Position numbers and translations under genes: made by a program. A DNA stretch of 64,000 bases, taken from contig NZ_VUNN01000010.1 of assembly GCF_009695635.1 (NCBI RefSeq), forward strand, positions 1-64,000, read 5' to 3'. This DNA is from Bullifex porci. GTDB lineage: Bacteria; Spirochaetota; Spirochaetia; Sphaerochaetales; Sphaerochaetaceae. A model generated the notes under the pieces. The model ran no database searches. It was given only the letters and a program-made list of their open reading frames with translations, and had not been told where the DNA came from. Shown here one piece after another: positions 41,646 through 50,436 of this stretch. Within the stretch, counting starts at the first letter, position 1; every line of letters begins with the position of its first letter.

Positions 41646-43010
41646 CTACTCTCCTTTCTTCTTTTTGATGGTAGGTCCATTTAATACTAGCTCCTGGACT
41701 AGAGAGAACTTTGAGATAGTAACCTCTGCCACACTACCACCATCTGGTCTAGGGTATAGCTTAATATCCCCTCCACGTGCTCTTAAAAACTGTCTTGAAA
41801 TTGAAAGACCAATACCAGAGCCATGTATCTTTGTAGTAAAGAATGGGTCAAAGAGCTTTTCTGTATCACCCTTTTTTATTCCATCACCTCTATCACGAAT
41901 AAAGATATGATATATATTTCTTCTATCAAGAGTTATTTCAACCTCTACCTTTGGATCTCTACCCTCACACGACTCAATTGCGTTCTTTAATAGGTTTTCC
42001 AAAACAGATCTAAGTCTATCACGATCGAAGAGAATTGTAGCACTCTTTTGACTTTCAGGAAGCACCTTAATTTCATAAGAAAAAAGAGGAATAAGAGAAT
42101 TAATCATCTCTACTACATCGATCTCCTCAGGCTGTCCCTCAGGGTTCTTTAAGAAGTCTGAAACTCTATTAGTAAGCTGAATTAGACGCTGAACCTCCTT
42201 ACTAATGAGCTCAACCTCCTCTAAATATTCACTATCTTTAAGCTGTCTTTTTAATAGTGCAATTTGTATTGTAATAGCAGATAAAGGATTTTTAATTTCA
42301 TGGGTTAAGGTTCTAGCAGCTTGTCCAAGGTTTACTAAATTCTCCTGTTTAACCATTTGAGCTTTATATCTTCTATTTTCAAGGTATGTTCTAATAACAA
42401 ACACATATAAAAATAGAATTCCAAGAAGTATTACGACTGTACAAAACATTAATACTTTGATGCTTGTAAGATAGGAAGAAGCATCAAAGGCAATATACAT
42501 TATCGTTGTGTAATCTATTAATGAGGATGGGAAATAGCGACTTGAATCTCCATCATAGTTAACATCAGAGATAACTAGAGGAACTCTTAAGAGTCTTGTG
42601 TACTCCATCGTATTACTCTTAAAGTTTAATCTAATTATGTTGTTATCTTCATTTTTATTAGCTTCCTCACTAATTGAAGCGATAGGAAGCATATTATAAA
42701 CTTGTCCATATGAGACCATAATAGAGCCTCGTGAGTCATATAGTGCAATACCCTTAACTCTCTTTTCTGATAAAAAGGAGTATGGATTAAAGTTTCCTCT
42801 TTGAAGCTCAAAAACAACGTTATTAAAGTTTTTTTCTATCTCATTTACAAGCTTTAAGCGCTCAGTAATAAATAGTGATGAAGCAAGGACTATTACAAGA
42901 GTTAATAGTGCTAAGAAAGCAATAGAGAGAGAGGCTATAACAATAAGTCTCTCTCTCTTAGCTCTTGAAAAAAATGATATTAATCTATTCTTCGTTTTCT
43001 TTTTCATCAT
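41646..43010 (-). CDS. Sensor histidine kinase of the efflux operon
   Basis: Two membrane helices (about 21-48 and 184-206) flank a periplasmic sensor of about 135 residues. HisKA follows with the H-box His237 in AARTLTHEIKNPLSAI, then HATPase with N-box LENLLKNAIES, DRGDGI and GSGIGLSI. It phosphorylates the NtrC-type regulator encoded 1 base downstream. Its position in the pump operon suggests that it senses a pump substrate or envelope stress in the periplasm. Overlaps the permease gene by 4 bases. Confidence 0.94.
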   Translation of the reverse strand: MMKKKTKNRLISFFSRAKRERLIVIASLSIAFLALLTLVIVLASSLFITERLKLVNEIEKNFNNVVFELQRGNFNPYSFLSEKRVKGIALYDSRGSIMVSYGQVYNMLPIASISEEANKNEDNNIIRLNFKSNTMEYTRLLRVPLVISDVNYDGDSSRYFPSSLIDYTTIMYIAFDASSYLTSIKVLMFCTVVILLGILFLYVFVIRTYLENRRYKAQMVKQENLVNLGQAARTLTHEIKNPLSAITIQIALLKRQLKDSEYLEEVELISKEVQRLIQLTNRVSDFLKNPEGQPEEIDVVEMINSLIPLFSYEIKVLPESQKSATILFDRDRLRSVLENLLKNAIESCEGRDPKVEVEITLDRRNIYHIFIRDRGDGIKKGDTEKLFDPFFTTKIHGSGIGLSISRQFLRARGGDIKLYPRPDGGSVAEVTISKFSLVQELVLNGPTIKKKKGE

Positions 43011-44188
43011 TCATAGCTCAATGCTTCAATAGGATCGAGTCTCGATGCCTTTGCTGCAGGGTACCATCCGAAGAAAATACCTACAAACATACTGAAGCCT
43101 AAGGATAGGATTATCGCTCCATAGCTGAAGGATAAATTCCAACCTACAACATTTACTATAGCATAGCTGATGAAAATTCCAAAGCCAATACCCAAAATTC
43201 CTCCGATTATAGTCAGTGTAATAGCTTCAACAAGGAATTGTCCTCTAATAACCTTAGGTGATGCTCCTAATGCCTTTCTTATACCAATCTCTCTTGTTCT
43301 TTCAGCAACAGAAACAAGCATAATATTCATTATTCCAATACCACCAACCAGCAATGAAATTGCCGCTATTGCAGCTAAGAAGGAAGTGAAGGTACCTGTT
43401 ACTTGGTCAGCCATCTCAACAATAGAGGCAGCAGAGTATACAAAGAAGTAATCTGAACCGACTAAGTCATTTAGATAGTTTTCAACCTTTTTACTTACAT
43501 CAATTGCATTTGCACCATCATTAACCTTACAAATATAAGACGAAACCTTGCTCATATTCATAAAGCGCTGTTCAAATGTATTAATTGGAATAAAGATTGA
43601 GGAGTTAAAATTTGCTCCTAAGGTCGCTTCCTTTTCTTCAAGTACACCGACAATTAAATATCTCTTTGATTGATTTCTGAATATTGATAGGTATGAGCCA
43701 ACTGCATTACCCGCTGGAAATAGCTCCTTTGCTATGTCACTACCAAGTATAACAACCTGACGGTGGTTAATATTATCTAAGGCAGTAAAGTAATCTCCAT
43801 ATAAAAGCTCAGTATTCATTACATCAAAATATGTGGAGGTAACACCCTGAACTGAAACTGTTTTAACATCTTGGCCAGAACGAATTCTAGTATTTGATGT
43901 ATATATTGGAAGTACAGTTTTAATTCCAGAGACATTAGACATCAAGGTATCACCAAATTGAAGATCAAATACATTGCCATCTCTATTATTTCCCTGAGGA
44001 TAAATTGTTACTAGGTCTATACCACCGATATTCATAGATGATGTAATAGAATCAGTAGCACTTCTTCCTAAATTAAGAATAGCAACAACAGCAGCAACAC
44101 CAATAATGATTCCAAGCAAGGAAAGTAGTGTCCTAAGCTTATTATGAACCATTGAAGTGAGTGCAATTTTGACATTTTGAAATATCAT
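43007..44188 (-). CDS. MacB-type ABC transporter permease (FtsX fold)
   Basis: The 393-residue protein has the MacB_PCD topology: one N-terminal membrane helix after MIFQNVKIALTSMVHNKLRTLLSLLGIIIGVAAVVAI, a periplasmic domain of about 220 residues and three C-terminal helices with SVAERTREIGIRKALGASPKVI. Unlike enterobacterial MacB, the ATPase is a separate protein (44188). It forms the mechanotransmission part of a tripartite export system with MacA- and TolC-like partners. Confidence 0.93.
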   Translation of the reverse strand: MIFQNVKIALTSMVHNKLRTLLSLLGIIIGVAAVVAILNLGRSATDSITSSMNIGGIDLVTIYPQGNNRDGNVFDLQFGDTLMSNVSGIKTVLPIYTSNTRIRSGQDVKTVSVQGVTSTYFDVMNTELLYGDYFTALDNINHRQVVILGSDIAKELFPAGNAVGSYLSIFRNQSKRYLIVGVLEEKEATLGANFNSSIFIPINTFEQRFMNMSKVSSYICKVNDGANAIDVSKKVENYLNDLVGSDYFFVYSAASIVEMADQVTGTFTSFLAAIAAISLLVGGIGIMNIMLVSVAERTREIGIRKALGASPKVIRGQFLVEAITLTIIGGILGIGFGIFISYAIVNVVGWNLSFSYGAIILSLGFSMFVGIFFGWYPAAKASRLDPIEALSYE

Positions 44189-44865
44189 TAATAGCCCTCC
44201 GCGATCCTACCGTCTTTAATATAAACCTGGCTATTACAGCGCATACCAAGCTTCCTATCGTGAGTAACGAATATTACTGTTCTTCCTTCCTCATTAAGCT
44301 CTTGGAAGAGCTCCATTATTTGGTCTCCTGTTTTACTATCTAGAGCGCCTGTAGGCTCATCTGCGAGTAAAATAGCAGGATCATTTACAAGTGCTCTTGC
44401 AATTGCAACTCTCTGCTTTTGACCACCAGATAGCTCAGATGGAAGGTGCTTCATTCTATCCTTTAAGCCAACACGCTCAAGTAGCATCTCAGCCTTTTCC
44501 TTTCTCTCATGTGCACCTACTCCAGCATAAAGTAGTGGTGTCATTACATTCTCAATAGCTGTTTGCTTACCAAGTAGATTAAATTGCTGGAATACAAAGC
44601 CAACCTTTTTATTTCTTAAGAAGGCTAACTCATCCTCACTCATATTACTTGTACACTCACCATCTATACGTAAGAAGCCACTAGTAGGAGTATCAAGACA
44701 GCCAATAATATTCATTAGTGTACTCTTTCCTGATCCACTAGGACCCATTATTGCAGTAAAGGAGCCTCGTGGTAAGGAAAGCGTTATACCATCAAGTGCC
44801 TTTACACAGAAGTCACCAACTATGTAATAGCGCCTAACATTATAAAGCTCTATCACATTATTCAT
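44188..44865 (-). CDS. MacB-type ABC transporter ATP-binding protein (LolD-like)
   Basis: The 225-residue ATPase has Walker A GPSGSGKST, VGFVFQQFNLL, signature LSGGQKQR, Walker B ILLADEP and IFVTHD. The ALDSKTGDQIMELF segment is typical of the MacB/LolD group. It overlaps both neighbours by one base, so the three pump genes are tightly coupled. Confidence 0.94.
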   Translation of the reverse strand: MNNVIELYNVRRYYIVGDFCVKALDGITLSLPRGSFTAIMGPSGSGKSTLMNIIGCLDTPTSGFLRIDGECTSNMSEDELAFLRNKKVGFVFQQFNLLGKQTAIENVMTPLLYAGVGAHERKEKAEMLLERVGLKDRMKHLPSELSGGQKQRVAIARALVNDPAILLADEPTGALDSKTGDQIMELFQELNEEGRTVIFVTHDRKLGMRCNSQVYIKDGRIAEGY

Positions 44866-45983
44866 TATCTGCCACCTTGCTTTGAGCCACCACTAGGCAT
44901 ACCCATCATCATGCTACTTGCAGATTTTGTATATGTAAGAATATCACCCTTCTTAAGATCTCCTGAGAGTAGCTGGCAATATCCCTCACCTAAGTATTTA
45001 ACTCTAATGCTTACAGTCTCTGTTGTTCCCTCTGCATTCTTTCTCTCAACTGTTGTAACACCACCTCTTCCTGTTGTGATAGCAGCCTGAGGAATTAGGA
45101 GCATTTGGACATCACCTTCAACTTGTATTGTTCCCTCAAAGCTATAGCCTGGCTTAAGCTGCTTTGGTGGGTTTTCAATTGTAAGCTCTACATCTACAAC
45201 ACCAATACCCTGTGTAGTATAGGTTGCAAGCATAGGAATATATGTAACAACCGCTTCTACTGTTTCACCCGGGAGTGAATCAAAGGTTAAGTAAGCCTTC
45301 TGACCTAAAGATACCTTTCCCATATCAATTTCATCAATTTGGACAGTTGCTTTAAGCTTAGAGACATCTACTATAGTCATTACTTTAGAACCAGCCTCAA
45401 AGTAGTCCCCTTCACTAACAGATACAGTAGCAACAGTTCCATCGAAGTTTGCAACAAGGTTAGTATATTCAAGATTATTCTCAGCATTCTCAAGCTGAAG
45501 CTTTAAGGTCTCTAGCTGAGATGCAGAGCCAGAAAGCTCTGCCTGCTTAATTTGATTTTGAATATTCTTTACTTGATATGTCTGATTTGTATTATCAATA
45601 GAAGCTAATAGCTGTCCCTTAGTTACAGTATCACCTTCCTTAACATAAACACCTGTAACAGCACCTGTTGATCTAAACTTTGATTCCTGAGTGTCATATG
45701 CTTCAACATAGCCAGAAAGATCAATTACTGAAGTATAAACATTTTCCTCTACTGGAACCTCTACTGTAGTAACAGCTCCAATCATAGCCTGTGCTTTATC
45801 TTCAAAATCCTTCTTTACTTTGTTGTAATATGTAATACCAGCTACAATTAATAATATTACTATTAGCCAAGTAATAAGCTTCTTAATTCTCTTCTTTCTC
45901 TTTTTAGCATTATATTCATCGCGAATAGCCTTTTCCTGCTTTTCAGATTCACTCATTATTACTTGATCTTTAATTTCAGACAT
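44865..45983 (-). CDS. MacA-like periplasmic adaptor (HlyD/RND-type membrane fusion protein)
   Basis: An N-terminal basic cytoplasmic stretch and one membrane helix (about 35-52: KLITWLIVILLIVAGITYYNKV) precede a split biotinyl-lipoyl domain (GAVTGVYVKEGDTVTKGQLLA and FDGTVATVSVSEGDYFEAGSKVM), a short coiled-coil hairpin and beta-barrel segments. It links the inner-membrane ABC pump to TolC. The C-terminus is Met/Gly-rich (SMMMGMPSGGSKQGG). Confidence 0.92.
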   Translation of the reverse strand: MSEIKDQVIMSESEKQEKAIRDEYNAKKRKKRIKKLITWLIVILLIVAGITYYNKVKKDFEDKAQAMIGAVTTVEVPVEENVYTSVIDLSGYVEAYDTQESKFRSTGAVTGVYVKEGDTVTKGQLLASIDNTNQTYQVKNIQNQIKQAELSGSASQLETLKLQLENAENNLEYTNLVANFDGTVATVSVSEGDYFEAGSKVMTIVDVSKLKATVQIDEIDMGKVSLGQKAYLTFDSLPGETVEAVVTYIPMLATYTTQGIGVVDVELTIENPPKQLKPGYSFEGTIQVEGDVQMLLIPQAAITTGRGGVTTVERKNAEGTTETVSIRVKYLGEGYCQLLSGDLKKGDILTYTKSASSMMMGMPSGGSKQGGR

Positions 45984-46003
45984 TTATTAAAGTCTCCTAT
46001 CTC

Positions 46004-47398
46004 TTATAGATTTAACATCTTAATTTTATTAGAAAGTGTTAGACCATCTAACACAAGAACTGTTTGTGTATACTCATCTAGCTTAACATTAAACTCTGCA
46101 TCCTCTAGCTCCTGCTTTGTGGCAAGCCCCGCATCGTAAAGAGCCTTAACATTCTCTAGATTAGCCTTTAAATACTCTGTGTTTGCTTTTGTCTGAGTTA
46201 CATTAAACTCATACTGCAAAACCTCAAGCTGAAGAGCATTATATGACTGTAAATAGCTAGTATATTCTTCAGAAGCACTATTTGAAGCACTAACTAAACT
46301 ATTTTGTAGCTTTTGTAGCTCTATTTCATCACTTCTCTTTGTAGTTTTATTACTCCAGCTTCCAGATACTGTCACACTAGGAGTGTCAAAGGAATTCTTA
46401 TTGAAATCATAGGAGGAAGAAAGAGAGGCACCAACAGACCAATTACCCTGTGAGTATGTAGCGCCTGCAGAGGCTGTTAAAGAATTCTTTTCGCTCAAGA
46501 TATTCTTTGAATTAGCACTCTCAACTCCACCTGAAACCTTTACATTTTGAGGGTTTAATGATGCATTCTTTGAATTAATATTTTCTTTAGCTATCTCTTC
46601 ATCGATAGTAGCTACGATAACCTTCGTATTTCCTGTAGGAAGTAAGCTTAAAGTTAAATCTGGAGAAGGAAGATTACTAAGACCATCCCAATCAAGATTT
46701 GTTGCTTCCTTATATTGGCTCTTTGCAATCTCATATTGCTTCTCATATGCCCTTAATGTGTTCTTTGAGAGCTCAAGCTGGTTAATTAGCTGTTTATATG
46801 TAATTGAAGAAGTAGTTATTTGTCCTAAAGCTAGCTTCTCTTTAATAGATTTCTCACTCTTTTCAATTAAATAGTTTTGGTTTTCAATATTCTTTTCAAG
46901 ATTAACTATAGTCTTTATTGTACTTATGCATGTGTTTTCAAAGGAAAGAAGAGCATATTGATAAGTATATTCATTATTTAATGCTGTCCTAGAGTTTGAA
47001 AGAGCAGTTAATACATCCTCATCAAAGCCTGAGAGATCAAAATTATGATCTACTGTAACTTTTGGGGAAAAGCTATAAATTTTTGTGTCATCATAATTTA
47101 AGGAAGAAGGAACTGTTGCTGTAATAGTTGTTGAGCCATCATTTGGAAGAACTATTTTTACTGTTGGGGCAACAGTTAAATCAGGTGAAACCTGCGCATT
47201 TCCACTTACTGTTATTTGTAATTCATCCTTTAACTCTGATTTCTCCAATGTTAATTTTGAATTAAGATAAGAAAGCTCTGCATTCTGAACACTCTTACTC
47301 TCGCTCTTAGCCTTTTGAATTATTTCGTTATAATCAGTAGCATAAAGAGTTGAACAAACCATAATAATTATTATGGATAAAATAATATTTTTCTTCAT
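46004..47398 (-). CDS. TolC-family outer membrane efflux protein
   Basis: The 464-residue protein starts with a signal peptide (MKKNIILSIIIIMVCSTLYA) and has two repeated long helical coiled regions separated by beta segments, with the typical ending AGLATKQELEDAEFNVKLDEYTQTVLVLDGL. It is the outer-membrane duct for the MacAB-like pump. First gene of the six-gene operon that ends with the two-component system. It diverges from ftsH. Confidence 0.87.
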   Translation of the reverse strand: MKKNIILSIIIIMVCSTLYATDYNEIIQKAKSESKSVQNAELSYLNSKLTLEKSELKDELQITVSGNAQVSPDLTVAPTVKIVLPNDGSTTITATVPSSLNYDDTKIYSFSPKVTVDHNFDLSGFDEDVLTALSNSRTALNNEYTYQYALLSFENTCISTIKTIVNLEKNIENQNYLIEKSEKSIKEKLALGQITTSSITYKQLINQLELSKNTLRAYEKQYEIAKSQYKEATNLDWDGLSNLPSPDLTLSLLPTGNTKVIVATIDEEIAKENINSKNASLNPQNVKVSGGVESANSKNILSEKNSLTASAGATYSQGNWSVGASLSSSYDFNKNSFDTPSVTVSGSWSNKTTKRSDEIELQKLQNSLVSASNSASEEYTSYLQSYNALQLEVLQYEFNVTQTKANTEYLKANLENVKALYDAGLATKQELEDAEFNVKLDEYTQTVLVLDGLTLSNKIKMLNL

Positions 47399-47481
47399 TG
47401 TTTAACCTTTTGTAGAAGTTTAATTGTAGCTTACATAAAAGACAAGGAGTTGATTTGTATTTTTTATGAAGATACTTAATG

Positions 47482-47509
47482 TTGACATCTCATAATTTAC
47501 TATTATATT
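47482..47509 (+). promoter_or_regulatory. Putative ftsH promoter
   Basis: TTGACA (47482-47487), a 16-base spacer and TATATT (47504-47509) lie about 24 bases before the ftsH start, which has AAAGGA at 47518-47523. Confidence 0.68.
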
Positions 47510-47532
47510 AAAAACTTAAAGGAATTATATTT

Positions 47533-49494
47533 ATGAACGATGATAAAAACCTCTATTTTGAGAGTAAGAAACAAAAAGAGAATGAAAAGCCTGGAATACA
47601 TAATGATAAAGGAATAAATCCCAATACTAAAAAGAAATTCTCATTTACCATTATCTATTTCATTATCATGTTTATTTTCTTAATCATGATTAATAATATG
47701 CTCTTTAAGAGTCATATGGAGCCAATTGAAATTGAGTATTCAACCTTTAAGTCTATGATTAGTCAGGGACAAATTCAGCAGGTTGTATTTAATGAAAACA
47801 ACTATATTGGTTACTCAATTACAAAGGATGAGGCAAGAGCAACCTTAGAGGAGTATGCAAAGACAAGACAGCTCCCTAATACTATCGATAAATCAATGCT
47901 GCTTGCATATCAAACATATAAAATTGATGACCCTACCTTTATTACATTACTCGATGAAAAGGGTGTTCAATACTATGCATCTGCACCAGCTACAACTCCT
48001 ATTTGGTTAAGCTTGCTATCGACATTCCTTCCTCTAATTATCTTCTTCGTTCTTATGAGAATGCTTTCAAAGCGTTTAGAGGGTGGAGCTCAAAGCGTTA
48101 TGTCCTTTAACCAAAACAAGAGTAAAATTGTTGCAGAAGGTGATACAGGAGTTCGCTTTGCAGATGTTGCAGGGTGTGAGGAGAGTAAAGCAGAGCTAGT
48201 TGAGGTTGTAGACTTCTTAAAGAATGGTGAAAAATATACAAAAATTGGAGCAAAGATTCCTAAGGGTGTTTTATTAGTAGGCCCTCCAGGAACAGGTAAA
48301 ACTCTACTTGCAAAGGCAGTTGCAGGTGAAGCAGGTGTTCCTTTCTTTAGAATGAGTGGTGCTGATTTCGTTGAGATGTTTGTTGGTGTTGGTGCCGCTC
48401 GTGTTAGAGATTTATTTAAGCAAGCTAGAGAGAAGGCTCCTTGTATTATTTTTATCGATGAAATTGATGCGATCGGTAAGCAGCGTTCTGCTAGCTTAGG
48501 TGGAAATGATGAAAGAGAGCAAACTCTTAACCAGTTGCTAGTAGAGATGGATGGCTTTGATTCAAGAAGTGGAGTAATTATTCTTGCAGCTACTAACCGT
48601 GCTGAAATTCTCGACCCTGCTCTATTAAGACCTGGTCGTTTTGATAGACAGGTATTAGTTGATAAGCCTGATTTAGAGGGTAGACTTGCTATTTTAAAGA
48701 TCCACTCATCAAAGCTAATCCTTGATAATAGTGTTGATTTAAAGAAAATTGCACAGGGCTGTGCAGGCCTAGCAGGTGCAGACCTTGCTAATATATGTAA
48801 CGAAGCAGCACTACTAGCTGTAAGACGAAATAAGGAAAAGGTCTCACAGCTAGAGTTTGAAGAGGCTATAGAGAAATCTATTGCAGGCTTAGAGAGAAAG
48901 GGAAGAATCATGAATGAAAGTGAGCGAAAGCGTGTTGCTTACCATGAAACAGGACATGCTCTCACAGCATACATGACTAAGGGTGCTTCTCCTGTAAGTA
49001 AGATTTCTATAGTACCTCGTGGCTTTGGAGCATTAGGATATACACTTCAATACCCTACTGAGGATAGATTCCTTCTTAGTGAGGGAGAGCTTCTAGGCTC
49101 TATAGATGTACTTCTTGGAGGTAGAGCTGCTGAGGAAATTACCTTTGGTGATATCTCAACAGGAGCAAGTAATGATATCTCAAGAGCTTCAGACCAAGTT
49201 AGAAAGATGATTTGTGACTATGGTATGTCTGAACGCTTTAAGAATCTTACACTTCCTAAGAGCTCAAGTGGTATCGAAGGTGTAGCAGGTGGCAGAGAAT
49301 ACTCTGAAGATACTCAAAAGTATATTGATGAAGAAAGTGAAAGGAGAATAAGTGAACGCTACTCTATTGTATTAGCAAATCTTAAGAAGAACTGGAAGGC
49401 TCTTGATGAAATTGCTAAAAAGCTTTTAGCAGATGAAGTTATTGAGCAAGATGAGTTCGAGAGACTTGCAAAAGAGTATGTGATTATTGAATAA
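47533..49494 (+). CDS. ftsH: ATP-dependent zinc metalloprotease FtsH
   Basis: This membrane-anchored AAA+ protease has 653 residues. Two N-terminal membrane helices (about 35-57 and 155-177) flank the periplasmic domain. Walker A GPPGTGKT is at 250-257, followed by Walker [10 protein letters not shown], the second region of homology ([20 protein letters not shown]) and the zinc motif HETGH at 471-475. It degrades misfolded membrane and regulatory proteins. It leads an operon with hslO and rlmKL, all on the same strand with 9 and -4 base spacings. Confidence 0.97.
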   Translation: MNDDKNLYFESKKQKENEKPGIHNDKGINPNTKKKFSFTIIYFIIMFIFLIMINNMLFKSHMEPIEIEYSTFKSMISQGQIQQVVFNENNYIGYSITKDEARATLEEYAKTRQLPNTIDKSMLLAYQTYKIDDPTFITLLDEKGVQYYASAPATTPIWLSLLSTFLPLIIFFVLMRMLSKRLEGGAQSVMSFNQNKSKIVAEGDTGVRFADVAGCEESKAELVEVVDFLKNGEKYTKIGAKIPKGVLLVGPPGTGKTLLAKAVAGEAGVPFFRMSGADFVEMFVGVGAARVRDLFKQAREKAPCIIFIDEIDAIGKQRSASLGGNDEREQTLNQLLVEMDGFDSRSGVIILAATNRAEILDPALLRPGRFDRQVLVDKPDLEGRLAILKIHSSKLILDNSVDLKKIAQGCAGLAGADLANICNEAALLAVRRNKEKVSQLEFEEAIEKSIAGLERKGRIMNESERKRVAYHETGHALTAYMTKGASPVSKISIVPRGFGALGYTLQYPTEDRFLLSEGELLGSIDVLLGGRAAEEITFGDISTGASNDISRASDQVRKMICDYGMSERFKNLTLPKSSSGIEGVAGGREYSEDTQKYIDEESERRISERYSIVLANLKKNWKALDEIAKKLLADEVIEQDEFERLAKEYVIIE

Positions 49495-49503
49495 TATATC
49501 GTT

Positions 49504-50436
49504 ATGATCAAAACAAAAATTGAAGATAAAGAACTACTAAATCATATTGCATCCCTACCGGAAGACGGAAGGGATGTATTTTTGCTCTCTGATGGTCAAG
49601 TAAGAGTCACAGCAATTAGTGCAACAGAAACTATTAACCAAATGAGAGCTAATCATAAAACTGGCTTGCTAGAAAGCTATGTACTTGGCCAAGCCTATAT
49701 TGCAGGCTTGCTATTAACCTCTATGGTTAAGGGAAATGATAGAATCCAGCTACAAATTGAATGTGGAGGTCCTATAAAGGGTATTAGCATCGAGTCTTGG
49801 GCTTGTGGTGCTGTAAGAGGTTATCTACTTGAAAACCCTATTAAATTAAGTAAGCCTCTAACAACTCTAGATACTTCATTACTCTATGGACCAGGCTTTA
49901 TTACTATTTCAAGAATACTTGAAGGCTCAAAGGAGCCTGTAAGTGGAACCTGTATGATGCAAACTGGAAATCTTGCTAATGATCTTGCACTCTTTTTTAA
50001 TGAAAGTGAGCAAACACCTACTCTATTTTATATTTCACTTGATTTTGATAGAAATGGTAGAATCGTTGGTGCAGGTGGTCTTTTTATCCAAGCATTACCT
50101 GGCTGTAGTGATGAAGTATTAGAAAAGCTTCAGGAGCATTGTAAGAGCCTACCAAGCTTAGGTAGAGCAATAAGTGAAAAGGTAGAGATATCAAGCTACA
50201 TTACATCTAACTTTGCTCAATTTTCACCAAGACTTCTAGAAACAAGCCATATAGGCTTCTCATGCCCTTGCTCAAGAGAGCATTTTGAAGGATACTTAGC
50301 TAAACTACCACAGAAGGAAAAAGAGGAGATCCTGAAAGGTACCTTCCCTCTGGAACTCGAGTGCTTTAATTGTGGTAGCGTTTATAGTTTTACAAAAAGC
50401 GAATTGGAAGCGCTTTTTGAGAAGGAGAATAAATGA
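49504..50436 (+). CDS. hslO: Redox-regulated chaperone Hsp33
   Basis: The 310-residue protein has the Hsp33 core (GLLESYVLGQAYIAGLLLTSMVKGNDRIQLQIECGGPIKGISIES) and the C-terminal redox zinc switch C254-x-C256 ... C287-x-x-C290. It is activated by oxidation to hold unfolding proteins. Its stop overlaps the rlmKL start (ATGA), and the pairing with ftsH fits a protein-quality-control operon. Confidence 0.95.
   Translation: MIKTKIEDKELLNHIASLPEDGRDVFLLSDGQVRVTAISATETINQMRANHKTGLLESYVLGQAYIAGLLLTSMVKGNDRIQLQIECGGPIKGISIESWACGAVRGYLLENPIKLSKPLTTLDTSLLYGPGFITISRILEGSKEPVSGTCMMQTGNLANDLALFFNESEQTPTLFYISLDFDRNGRIVGAGGLFIQALPGCSDEVLEKLQEHCKSLPSLGRAISEKVEISSYITSNFAQFSPRLLETSHIGFSCPCSREHFEGYLAKLPQKEKEEILKGTFPLELECFNCGSVYSFTKSELEALFEKENK

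Noticed and set aside
47399-47532. Sigma-54 promoter for the pump operon under the NtrC-type regulator
   Set aside because: No GG-N10-GC element was found upstream of the tolC-like gene; the regulator's target remains unknown.
48090-48911. Minus-strand open frame of 273 codons opposite ftsH
   Set aside because: Ser/Ala/Pro-rich shadow translation of a conserved gene, without ribosome site.
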